Made by a program: the position numbers and the translations under genes. DNA of 64,000 bases from an uncultured Eubacteriales bacterium. GTDB lineage: Bacteria > Bacillota > Clostridia > Lachnospirales > Lachnospiraceae. Where the stretch lies: positions 372,001 to 436,000 of the forward strand of contig CASDTX010000025.1 of assembly GCA_949283695.1 (NCBI GenBank). The letters are read 5' to 3'. Position 1 is the first letter of the stretch. Each line of letters starts with the position of its first letter. A model generated the notes under the pieces. It made no database searches. It saw only the letters and a list, made by a program, of their open reading frames with translations, and had not been told where the DNA came from. Of the stretch, positions 35,429-43,163 are shown in pieces.

Positions 35429-36910
35429 GTGAGCCAGATTTTGCGTGATGCACGAAGATATGAGGAAACAAAGGAAAGACAGATCAGCGAGGAACCGAGA
35501 CCGGAATTTCATCTTTCCACAAGAGTGGGATGGATGAACGACCCCAACGGGTTTTCCTACTACAACGGAGAATATCATTTGTTCTATCAGTATCATCCGT
35601 ATAACTCGCACTGGGGCCCCATGCACTGGGGACACGCGGTGAGCACAGATCTGCTGCATTGGAGATACCTTCCGGCGGCTCTTGCTCCGGATACAACCTG
35701 TGACAGGGACGGCTGCTTCTCCGGAAGCGCCGTAACCCTGGACGACGGACGCCACCTTCTGATGTACACGGGCGTGGTCAGAGAGACGCAGCCGGACGGA
35801 AGCCAAAAAGACGTACAGACCCAGTGCATCGCCATCGGAGACGGACGGGATTATGAGAAATACACAGGCAATCCGGTACTTGGAGAAAAAGACCTGCCGG
35901 AGGGGAGCAGCCGCTATGATTTCCGGGATCCGAAGATATGGCGGGATGAGGACGGTACGTTCTGGTGCGCGGCGGGCAATTGTACGCCGCAAAAGGACGG
36001 GCGCATCCTTCTCTATAAGAGCACGGATGCCCTGCACTGGAAGTTCGAGAAGATCCTCATCCAGAACGGAGGGCGTTATGGGAAGATGTGGGAGTGTCCG
36101 GACTTCTTTGAACTGGACGGACGGCAGGTGCTCCTGGTCAGCCCGCAGGATATGCTGCCTCAGGGATTGGAATATCACAACGGGAACGGAACAGCCTGCT
36201 TTATCGGGGATTATGAGAAAACCACCGCTACATTCATTGAAGATCAGAATCAGGCTATCGATTACGGCATTGATTTCTATGCGCCGCAGACCGTTCTTGC
36301 TCCCGACGGACGGCGGATCATGATCGGATGGATGCAGAACTGGGACACCTGTAATCTTCACTCTCCGGATCAGCCATGGTTCGGCCAGATGAGCCTGCCG
36401 AGAGAACTGTCGGTAAAAAACGGCCGTCTGATCCAGAAACCGATCCGGGAGATCGAGAACCTCCGAAGCGGGCGTATATGTTATAAAAACATCGCGTTTA
36501 CTGACATCATCCGCCTGGACGGGATCAAAGGACGACGCATAGATATGGAACTCACGCTCCGCCCGAAAGACGACAGAGAGATGTATCAGAAATTCGCGGT
36601 ACGCTTTGCCCAGAATGAAATCTATCACACGGCGGTCAGCTTCCGTCCCCGGGAATCTATCCTGAAAATAGACCGGAAGTTTTCCGGATCAAGAAGGGCG
36701 ATCATCCATCAGCGCAGAAGCCTGGTAAACAGTGTGGGCGGCAGGATCAAACTGAGGATCATCTTAGACAATTTCAGCGCGGAGATCTTCGTTAATGACG
36801 GAGAACAGGTACTTTCCGCCACCATCTATACAGACCTTACGGCAGATGGAATCTCTTTCTTCGCAGACGGAAGCGTGTGTATGGACATTGTAAAATACGA
36901 GTTGCTATGA
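35429..36910 (+). CDS. GH32 beta-fructosidase (sucrase/fructan hydrolase)
   Basis: A 493-residue GH32 enzyme without signal peptide, so it acts in the cytoplasm. The nucleophile Asp38 is in WMNDPNG, the transition-state stabiliser Asp167 in FRDPK, and the acid/base Glu222 in WECPD. The C-terminal beta-sandwich ends with LTADGISFFADGSVCMDIVKYEL. It cleaves terminal beta-fructosyl residues of sucrose or fructo-oligosaccharides. The start is GTG 35429 with AAAGGAG upstream. It lies between the ABC importer and fructokinase. Because uptake is by ABC and not PTS, the substrate should be non-phosphorylated. Confidence 0.93.
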   Translation: MSQILRDARRYEETKERQISEEPRPEFHLSTRVGWMNDPNGFSYYNGEYHLFYQYHPYNSHWGPMHWGHAVSTDLLHWRYLPAALAPDTTCDRDGCFSGSAVTLDDGRHLLMYTGVVRETQPDGSQKDVQTQCIAIGDGRDYEKYTGNPVLGEKDLPEGSSRYDFRDPKIWRDEDGTFWCAAGNCTPQKDGRILLYKSTDALHWKFEKILIQNGGRYGKMWECPDFFELDGRQVLLVSPQDMLPQGLEYHNGNGTACFIGDYEKTTATFIEDQNQAIDYGIDFYAPQTVLAPDGRRIMIGWMQNWDTCNLHSPDQPWFGQMSLPRELSVKNGRLIQKPIREIENLRSGRICYKNIAFTDIIRLDGIKGRRIDMELTLRPKDDREMYQKFAVRFAQNEIYHTAVSFRPRESILKIDRKFSGSRRAIIHQRRSLVNSVGGRIKLRIILDNFSAEIFVNDGEQVLSATIYTDLTADGISFFADGSVCMDIVKYELL

Positions 36911-37014
36911 AAGCCAGTCTCGGTGAGCGGCAGAAGAGCGCGCTTGTGAGATCTTCTGCCCGGGCGCCGGAGCAGCTTCGTATCGACATCGGATGGGCTG
37001 AGGAGAAAAAGATT

Positions 37015-37980
37015 ATGAAGAAATATGACGTGACAGCTCTTGGCGAGCTGCTGATCGACTTTACGGAAAACGGAGTGAGCGGACAGGGAAATCCGCTGTT
37101 TGAAGCCAATCCCGGGGGCGCTCCCTGCAATGTCCTGGCGATGCTTGAAAAGCTGGGACATAAGACTGCCTTTATCGGTAAAGTGGGCAAGGATTCATTC
37201 GGAGAACAATTAAAAGCCGCGATCACGGAGGCGGGGATCGACGCCAGGTATCTGTATATGGATGAAAAGATCCATACCACCCTGGCATTTGTCCATACAT
37301 TTGAAGACGGGGACAGAGACTTTTCCTTTTACCGGAACCCGGGCGCGGATATGATGCTGGATGAAAGTGAGATACCGCAGGAACTGATCCGGGATTCCAG
37401 GATCTTTCATTTCGGGACACTTTCCATGACACACGAAGGCGTGAGGACGGCAACGAAAAAAGCTGTGCTGACCGCAAAGGAGGCTGGCTGTATTATCTCC
37501 TTTGACCCCAATCTGCGCCCGCCGCTGTGGGAAAGCACAGATGAGGCGAGAGAGCAGGCACTGTGGGGACTTGCATATTGCGACGTGCTGAAAATCTCAG
37601 ATAATGAGGTGGAATGGCTGACGGGAAAGGCGGACTATACAGTGGGAGTGGAGTGGATCAAACAAAACTACAACATTCCCCTGATCCTCCTGTCTCTCGG
37701 GAAAGACGGCAGCAGGGCATATTATAAAGAACATCTCGTGGAAGCAGCCCCCTTTCTCAGAAAAGATACGGCAGAAACAACCGGTGCAGGGGATACATTT
37801 ATGGGCTGTGTTCTGAGCGGTGTGTTAAAGAAAGGATTAGAATGTCTTACAGAACAAGACCTGTATCAGATACTGCGGTTTGCGAATGCTGCCGCTTCGA
37901 TCATAACGACAAGAAAAGGCGCGCTGAAAGTGATGCCTGAGGAAGAAGAGATCATAAGGACCATGAAGTCAGCTGACTGA
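37015..37980 (+). CDS. PfkB family fructokinase
   Basis: A 321-residue ribokinase-fold sugar kinase. The N-terminal sugar-binding strand is DVTALGELLIDF, followed by the substrate motif NPGGAPCNV. The anion-hole and catalytic-base motif TTGAGDTFMGCVLSG is near residue 255, with Asp as base. It phosphorylates fructose released by GH32 at O6, using ATP. ATG 37015 follows GAGGAG. An earlier in-frame ATG gives an unlikely 46-residue extension. It lies 104 bases after the GH32 gene and its end overlaps the convergent tetR by 12 bases. Confidence 0.92.
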   Translation: MKKYDVTALGELLIDFTENGVSGQGNPLFEANPGGAPCNVLAMLEKLGHKTAFIGKVGKDSFGEQLKAAITEAGIDARYLYMDEKIHTTLAFVHTFEDGDRDFSFYRNPGADMMLDESEIPQELIRDSRIFHFGTLSMTHEGVRTATKKAVLTAKEAGCIISFDPNLRPPLWESTDEAREQALWGLAYCDVLKISDNEVEWLTGKADYTVGVEWIKQNYNIPLILLSLGKDGSRAYYKEHLVEAAPFLRKDTAETTGAGDTFMGCVLSGVLKKGLECLTEQDLYQILRFANAAASIITTRKGALKVMPEEEEIIRTMKSAD

Positions 37981-38577
37981 CTTCATGTCTCCGATATACT
38001 TCTCCCCATATACCTTATCAAGCTCGGCTTTGAGGATATGGAGTGTTCCGCCCGAGGAGATTGCATAGATTCTGCGCAGCATCTCCTGAGCGGAGATCTG
38101 CTCTTCCTGGCGGAGCCAGTAATTGGCAACGCCCAGAGCAGCAGAAATCTGATATTCCATTATGATCTCGATCATTTCGAGATGAACGTCTTTCTCTCCT
38201 AATTGTTCTTTAATATGTCCGAGGAAGTTTTTCTTGATCTTTTCTCCAATCAGATATTCCGCGTGTCTGCGGAAGAGAAGCTTAATACAATTGTTATCAA
38301 TGAGAAAAAAGGAGGAAATGATGGTCTCTGCTGCGTTTTCCTGCAGGAACAGACGAAAATCCCCAAAAGACATTACCTTTTTACGTATGGGCTCAAAAAT
38401 ACTGGTCACAGCCTGATCCCGCAGATCATAGATATCCGTAAAATGATTGTAAAATGTGGAGCGGTTATAGCCGGCGGTCCGGCATAACTGCTGAATGGAT
38501 ATTTTCTCAATAGGTTTCTCCTCGTATAATTTCCAAAACGCTGTCATAAATTCCTGCTCGGTATCATGCCGTTCCAT
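37969..38577 (-). CDS. TetR/AcrR family transcriptional regulator
   Basis: A 202-residue TetR-type repressor. The HTH is ISIQQLCRTAGYNRSTFYNHFTDIYDL (about 26-52). The C-terminal ligand domain is helical with an FFLIDNNCIKLLF patch. It is divergent from the ABC exporter genes beginning at 38704, and an inverted repeat ACAATT-N7-AATTGT sits between them next to the exporter promoter. It is therefore the likely repressor of that exporter. Confidence 0.9.
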   Translation of the reverse strand: MERHDTEQEFMTAFWKLYEEKPIEKISIQQLCRTAGYNRSTFYNHFTDIYDLRDQAVTSIFEPIRKKVMSFGDFRLFLQENAAETIISSFFLIDNNCIKLLFRRHAEYLIGEKIKKNFLGHIKEQLGEKDVHLEMIEIIMEYQISAALGVANYWLRQEEQISAQEMLRRIYAISSGGTLHILKAELDKVYGEKYIGDMKSVS

Positions 38578-38617
38578 AGACTGCCTCCCTTATACAACTG
38601 ATTTTAGCATGAAATGG

Positions 38618-38668
38618 ACAATTTGCATAGAATTGTTGATTGAAATGAACTCTTGATAAACATATAAT
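38618..38668 (+). promoter_or_regulatory. TetR operator and promoter of ABC exporter
   Basis: A dyad, ACAATT (38618-38623) and AATTGT (38631-38636), lies directly before TTGAAA (38640-38645), a 17-base spacer and TATAAT (38663-38668). The placement suits repression by the divergent TetR. Confidence 0.65.
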
Positions 38669-38703
38669 GCCTCCGTAGAAATCGAGAAAGGAGCGCAACT
38701 ATT

Positions 38704-39658
38704 TTGAGTGTGATAGAGATCGATGACCTTACGAAGGATTACGGGCACGGAAGAGGAATTTTTCACATTAATCTGTCTGTAAATAAAGGCGAATGTTTCG
38801 GCTTCCTGGGACCGAACGGCGCGGGGAAGACCACGACCATCCGCCATATGATGGGCTTTATCCGCCCGGACCGGGGCTGCGCGAAGATCTGCGGTCTGGA
38901 CGCGTGGAAACATTCCACCGAGCTGATGAACCATGTCAGCTATGTACCGGGAGAGATTGCGTTTCCGTCGCTTGCAACGGGAACAGAGTTCTTGAAACTG
39001 CAGGCAGACTTTCTGGGGGGTGAAAGATTTTACCTATATGAACCATATCATCGAGCTTCTGCAGCTGGACCCTTCCGCCAACTTAAAGCGCATGTCAAAG
39101 GGGATGAAGCAGAAGACCGCGATTGTCGCGGCGCTCATGGCGGACCGGGAGATCCTGATCCTTGACGAGCCCACGACGGGCTTAGATCCGCTGATGCGGG
39201 AGGCATTTCTTGAGCTGATCCGGGAGGAGAAGAAGCGGGGGAAGACCGTTTTCATGTCCAGCCATATTTTTGAGGAGATCGAGGAGGTCTGCGACCGTGT
39301 GGCAATGATCCGTGACGGAAGGATCGTGGATACCATTGCGCTCTATCAGCTCCGCCACTGGGAGACCAAGCATTTTGATCTGACCTTTGCCACAGATGAA
39401 GATCTCCGGGGCTTCCTGATGGAATGGAAGAGGAACGGCGGCAGGGACAGTGATAACAAAGACAGCGGAAAGCAGGGCGTCAGCAGCACGATCGAGGATA
39501 CGGATGCGGGAAAATACAGCTGCAGCGTCGAGCTTCCGAAATCAGAGACGGGGCTGCTGCTGCAGGCACTTTCCCATTATACACTGACAGCCCTTCATGA
39601 AGAGCATCTGACATTGGAGCAGTATTTTAAAAAGATCTATCAAAAAGGAGGACGATAA
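38704..39658 (+). pseudogene. ABC transporter ATPase with frameshift
   Basis: Two overlapping frames together encode one ABC-2 type ATPase of about 318 residues. Frame one (from TTG 38704) has Walker A LGPNGAGKTTT and runs to LQADFLGG. Frame two (from 39020) resumes with VKDFTYMNHIIELL, then the signature region MSKGMKQK, Walker B ILILDEPTTGLD and the H-loop FMSSHIFEE. The break coincides with a run of six G residues (39015-39020). Removing one G would restore a continuous reading frame through LGVKDFTYM. Either the gene is inactivated, the run varies in length, or the base call is wrong. GAAAGGAG precedes the start. The permease gene downstream looks intact. Confidence 0.85.
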
Positions 39659-39659
39659 A

Positions 39660-40853
39660 ATGGAGAAACAGCAGAAGACAACGAGATTTTTTTCAACGCC
39701 TCTGATGAAACAGACGATCAAGACCAACCGGGCGCTGTTCCTTGTAATCGTGGTGATCATGTGCCTGATGAGCAATGTAGTCAACTTTGCCATGAGCATC
39801 ATGGGAGAATCCACGCCTGCAGAGAACGCCCAGGAGGCGCAGGCGGACTTCTATTCCTATCTGTATGTGCTTGCTTCTTATAATGAAATGAGCGGGGCCG
39901 CTCTTTCTTATGAGGACTTCGAGGATGCTGACGACAGATCCGCGTATGAGCAGATATTTGAAATGATGAACGCTCAGTCGGATCTGGAGCTGAGCGTGGA
40001 GGGATTCGAAGAGGCGGCGGATGCGCTTTCTGAAGGAGACATTGCTCTGGAAACTTATGTACATCAGTTCGAGTATACCTACGCCTTGGGCAATATCAAA
40101 GGCTGTTTTACCGGCGAGGATCTGAACATGGAAGACCTGATGAACACCATGTTTGAGACCATGGGAATCTCATCGGATATTATCGAGACCCTGGGCAGTA
40201 TGGACATGACGACCATGCTGAACCAAATGTATTTTACTGTCATGGGACTCCTGCCCATCTTCCTGTTTATCGTCATTGTGGCGAACTCCTTGTTCGTGGA
40301 TCAGGTAGACAAGGGCTCCATGGCGTATGTGCTGTCCACGCCGACCAAACGTTCCGCCATTGTGATCACGCAGGGTGTCTTCCTTGTGGCGGCGCCGCTT
40401 CTGATCATTGCCATCGTCTGCGTCATGAGGATCCTGTCCTCTTTCGTGTTTTTCGACGAGGTCAATGTACCGGGCATCATCATGCTGTATACTGGTATGT
40501 ATGTACTTGTAGAAGCCGTGGCAGGCATCTGCTACTTCGGAAGCTGCTTCTTTAACCGCAGCAGAAGTTCCATGGCCTTCGGCGGCGGGATCACGGTCTG
40601 GTTCTTCCTAGCCTCACTGCTCGGGATGTTCGGCTCATCCGACCTGGTGAACATGGGAATGGGTGTAAAGGAACTTGGCATCTTTAACAAATTGACGCTG
40701 GTGGGACTTTATGATATCAAAGCATTAGAAACTGTCGGGACCGGAGACGTGAACATGGACTTCGCGTGGAAGCTCATTGTTCTGGCAGTGACAGCAGCCG
40801 TATTTTACGCGGCGGGAGCTGTGCGGTTCCAGAAGAAGGATCTGCCGCTCTAA
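39660..40853 (+). CDS. ABC-2 type transporter permease
   Basis: A 397-residue membrane protein. One span is near residues 25-45, followed by a large acidic extracytoplasmic domain (about 50-180), then five or six spans from about 190 to the C-terminus. This is the layout of ABC-2 exporters of drugs, lantibiotics or surface polymers. It begins directly after the stop of the ATPase, which contains a frameshift, so function may depend on resolution of that break. Expected to be regulated by the divergent TetR. Substrate unknown. Confidence 0.87.
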   Translation: MEKQQKTTRFFSTPLMKQTIKTNRALFLVIVVIMCLMSNVVNFAMSIMGESTPAENAQEAQADFYSYLYVLASYNEMSGAALSYEDFEDADDRSAYEQIFEMMNAQSDLELSVEGFEEAADALSEGDIALETYVHQFEYTYALGNIKGCFTGEDLNMEDLMNTMFETMGISSDIIETLGSMDMTTMLNQMYFTVMGLLPIFLFIVIVANSLFVDQVDKGSMAYVLSTPTKRSAIVITQGVFLVAAPLLIIAIVCVMRILSSFVFFDEVNVPGIIMLYTGMYVLVEAVAGICYFGSCFFNRSRSSMAFGGGITVWFFLASLLGMFGSSDLVNMGMGVKELGIFNKLTLVGLYDIKALETVGTGDVNMDFAWKLIVLAVTAAVFYAAGAVRFQKKDLPL

Positions 40854-40948
40854 AAAGGAACAGCGCTTGTGCACCGACGCTGCGGTTACTGGAGTGGATT
40901 CTGCAGATATAGGCTTGTGATTTTTACTGTTACTCCATATAATATTAG

Positions 40949-41017
40949 ATGATGGCAAGTGGTCAGAAGATTCTGCCAGAAAAGACCCTCATTATTTTTG
41001 ACGAGGTGCGGGAATGA
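40949..41017 (+). pseudogene. remnant of an AAA_14/DUF4143-type ATPase
   Basis: A short frame encodes GQKILPEKTLIIFDEVRE and then stops. This matches the Walker B region of the AAA_14/DUF4143 ATPases, which normally continues (E)CPRA. Nothing else of the protein is recognisable. The surrounding 40854-41142 stretch otherwise contains one weak dispersed repeat copy (40865-40882) and no gene. Confidence 0.5.
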
Positions 41018-41142
41018 CCTTTACAGAATTCAATATGCTGAACGTTCCTCTGTTTATGGCAGATCAGACAGATTGGTTGATTGGGATAGCCCTGCAGCAG
41101 AAAAATTAGGAAGCAATCATTTAAAAAGGAGCTGTAATAACT

Positions 41143-41382
41143 ATGGAGAACTCATACCGTTTCTTTGAAAACCGGGATTGTAAATATTTTCCCTGCCATC
41201 AGGGGCTTACAGACTTCAACTGTCTGTTCTGTTACTGCCCGCTGTACGCGATGGAACACTGTCCGGGCAAGCATGAATATATCGAGGTAAACGGGCGGAG
41301 GGTGAAGTCCTGCATGGACTGCACCTTCCCGCACAAGCCGGAGAATTATGATAAGATCATGAGGATCCTGGGAGGGAAATGA
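41143..41382 (+). CDS. cysteine-rich small domain protein
   Basis: A 79-residue protein of the small cysteine-rich family with about nine Cys residues: NRDCKYFPCH, NCLFCYCPLY, EHCPGKHEY and SCMDCTFPHKPENYD. The pattern suggests binding of zinc or an iron-sulphur centre. The function is unknown. AAAGGAG precedes the ATG. Its last 67 bases recur, diverged, at 42351-42421, so the gene end has been partly duplicated around an inserted tetR segment. Confidence 0.82.
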   Translation: MENSYRFFENRDCKYFPCHQGLTDFNCLFCYCPLYAMEHCPGKHEYIEVNGRRVKSCMDCTFPHKPENYDKIMRILGGK

Positions 41383-41383
41383 A

Positions 41384-41962
41384 CTAGCTTCGGTGGATAA
41401 GGGTCCCCTTGTCTGCCGAAGCTAATGTATTTTGGATAAGCTTATCAGTAAAACCCGCGACCTCCTGTATTGGTTCAGTCATTCCATTTTTTATCCACTC
41501 TGTTAAAATGCCGCTGCATCCCTGCGCGATAAAATAATACAGCCATGTTAATTCAGATGAGGAAAGCTTTCCAAAACGTTTATCCTTCTCTATTTCCGTA
41601 TACTTATAGCACAAAGGGAAAATGCGGGTCGGGAAAAGCGGGTCTCCGTTTTGACCAAAAAGCGTAAGATACAGCTCACTTTCTGCCTTTATGCTTCCTA
41701 AGATCAAAGAAAACATATCTTTAAAATTTTTTTGAATGGATTGTTGGACATTTTCCTGCAATTCCGTCAAAAATTCCTGTTCCAATTTATCCAGCAGATC
41801 ATAAACGTCAAGATAGTGCTTATAAAATGTGGCGCGGTTGATTTCTGCCATTTCACATATTTCCTTGACGGTGATCTTCTTGATCGGTTTTTTCTTTAAA
41901 AGTTCTACAAAACTATTCTTTATTACCATCCGCGTGTACCGCAGACGAGCGTCTAAACCCAT
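41384..41962 (-). CDS. TetR family transcriptional regulator
   Basis: A 192-residue TetR-type regulator with HTH ITVKEICEMAEINRATFYKHYLDVYDLLDKL (about 30-60) and a helical C-terminal domain. The last residues (ASADKGTLIHRS) are encoded entirely by a hairpin copy of a dispersed repeat (41386-41424), so the original C-terminus may have been replaced. It is divergent from a 54-residue membrane peptide gene at 42160, with a TCAACA-GG-TGTTGA dyad between them that may be its operator. Confidence 0.88.
   Translation of the reverse strand: MGLDARLRYTRMVIKNSFVELLKKKPIKKITVKEICEMAEINRATFYKHYLDVYDLLDKLEQEFLTELQENVQQSIQKNFKDMFSLILGSIKAESELYLTLFGQNGDPLFPTRIFPLCYKYTEIEKDKRFGKLSSSELTWLYYFIAQGCSGILTEWIKNGMTEPIQEVAGFTDKLIQNTLASADKGTLIHRS
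41386..41424. repeat. hairpin copy of dispersed repeat
   Basis: AGCTTCGGTGGATAAGGG and CCCTTGTCTGCCGAAGCT form an 18-bp stem with two mismatches around a 2-base loop. Each arm resembles the CCTT-T-CACCGACGC core found at 42829 and 63873. It lies between the convergent Cys-rich gene and tetR and could also terminate transcription. Confidence 0.65.
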
Positions 41963-42105
41963 GACAACCTCTCTTTTAAATCAATTTCAGTGATTTTGTA
42001 AGTTCGTCAACACATTTTGCTTTTTTGATGACGATCTTTCATAATGCGGATCATTGCTGATTGTTTTTTTGCACATTGTCAGTATACTGAAATGTAGAAA
42101 GTTAG

Positions 42106-42119
42106 TCAACAGGTGTTGA
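42106..42119. promoter_or_regulatory. candidate TetR operator
   Basis: Perfect dyad TCAACA-GG-TGTTGA between the divergent tetR and the small membrane peptide gene. A recognisable promoter was not clear (TTGCAC at 42069 lacks a good -10). Confidence 0.42.
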
Positions 42120-42159
42120 TCAATTTTCTTAAATTAAATAAATCAGGAGGATTCAAATT

Positions 42160-42324
42160 ATGCTGAAAATGATTATTCTTGTACCTGCTATCATGGTGTG
42201 TGCTGCCGGGGGAACGGTTGGACTTATGAGACTGATCAAAAAATTTTCACCCGACGGATCATTACCCCAAAGCCCAATTATGGAAAAGCTTGAGGAAGAA
42301 GCGAAAAAGAAGGAGCAAAAATGA
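42160..42324 (+). CDS. small single-span membrane protein
   Basis: A 54-codon gene with a perfect AGGAGG 9 bases before ATG. The product begins with a hydrophobic helix (residues 2-26, IILVPAIMVCAAGGTVGLM), then a basic patch, and ends in a charged helix EKLEEEAKKKEQK. It is divergent from tetR (41384), so it is probably the regulated gene. No family is recognised. The good ribosome site and codon structure argue that it is real. Confidence 0.6.
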   Translation: MLKMIILVPAIMVCAAGGTVGLMRLIKKFSPDGSLPQSPIMEKLEEEAKKKEQK

Positions 42325-42350
42325 GGATTGATTAAATATTAAAAGAAAAA

Positions 42351-42421
42351 GGACTGCACCTTCCCGCATAAGCCGGAGAAGTATGATAGGATAAGAGCAT
42401 GTGGATATTGGGGGGAAATAA
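42351..42421 (+). pseudogene. duplicated 3' fragment of the cysteine-rich gene
   Basis: Bases from GGACTGCACCTTCCCGCA onward repeat 41316-41382 with scattered changes and encode DCTFPHKPEKYDRI before diverging. It lacks the 5' part of the gene. The two copies are direct repeats flanking the tetR/small-peptide segment. Confidence 0.75.
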
Positions 42422-42423
42422 GC

Positions 42424-42753
42424 ATGGAAGACAGAAGATCAATGAAAGATAAGAACTCAAAGGTATGGTTTGTAACAGGAGCCGCAAACGGCATCGGCGG
42501 AGTTCCCTTTTTTTGAGGAGACAAGCGAAGACACGATCCGCAGGATGTTTGAAGTCAATCTCTTTGGACTGATGCGCGTGACACGAGCAGTCCTTCCTGT
42601 CATGAGAAAGCAGAAGAGCGGACATATTTTTAATAGCGCCTCAGGTGCGGGATACAGTGCCGGACCTGTCCCGCCGTTCTGGACGCCTACTGCGAGCAGG
42701 TGAAGGCAGATACAGATAAATGGCGAGAAAAAGCGGTGCAGACACATTTTTGA
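42424..42753 (+). pseudogene. decayed short-chain dehydrogenase gene
   Basis: The start encodes [13 protein letters not shown] (cofactor motif), then jumps to [47 protein letters not shown], typical of residues 80-140 of an SDR. The intervening section is deleted, with a frame change near 42510. The catalytic YxxxK region is missing, and a last piece ([14 protein letters not shown]) is in another frame. It is clearly non-functional as an SDR. Confidence 0.75.
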
Positions 42754-42828
42754 TTACTGTCTTAAATTTCCCTCCCCTTTCTCGTAAAGAGAGGGGAGGT
42801 TCAGCTATAATAAGGAGCTGAATAAGGA

Positions 42829-42859
42829 GGCGTGTTGCCCCTTATCCACCGACGCTATG
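42829..42859. repeat. copy of dispersed intergenic repeat
   Basis: GGCGTGTTGCCCCTTATCCA followed by CCGACGC matches 63890-63916 with one difference over 27 bases. It lies in front of MarR-like remnants. Confidence 0.7.
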
Positions 42860-42936
42860 CTTTCGGAATATTTTTCCAACCGCTTTGCGGATGATGAGAA
42901 ACCGTATTTACTGGGGAGCAGCACACGAAGGAAAAA

Positions 42937-43163
42937 ATGATTGTGCTGACGGAAAAAGGACGAAAGTATGCGGACAGATTGTTGAACGGGATCTATCAGG
43001 CAGAAGAACAGGCAATAGCATGCAGTTTTTATCGAGTATACAACCGGAACCGCGCCGGTCACAAGTTATCATTATGGAGCGGGAAACCACGGAGAACTGA
43101 AGAATCTCCTCAGAAAGAGCCTTGTCATCGTGAGCACAGGCGGACTGACGTCGGATTTATAAT
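42937..43163 (+). pseudogene. MarR C-terminal remnant and unidentified coding debris
   Basis: From ATG 42937 the frame encodes IVLTEKGRKYADRLLNGIYQAEEQAIA, the wing-to-dimerisation part of a MarR protein, without its HTH. After a frame change the DNA encodes EYTTGTAPVTSYHYGAGNHG and ends at a TAA near 43163. I do not recognise the family of that last piece. The region 42325-43156 holds no intact gene. Confidence 0.5.

Noticed and set aside
38704-39658. Programmed ribosomal frameshifting to make the ABC ATPase.
   Set aside because: No family precedent that I know and no clear stimulatory structure. A length change in a G6 run is simpler. Kept as a finding to test, not asserted.
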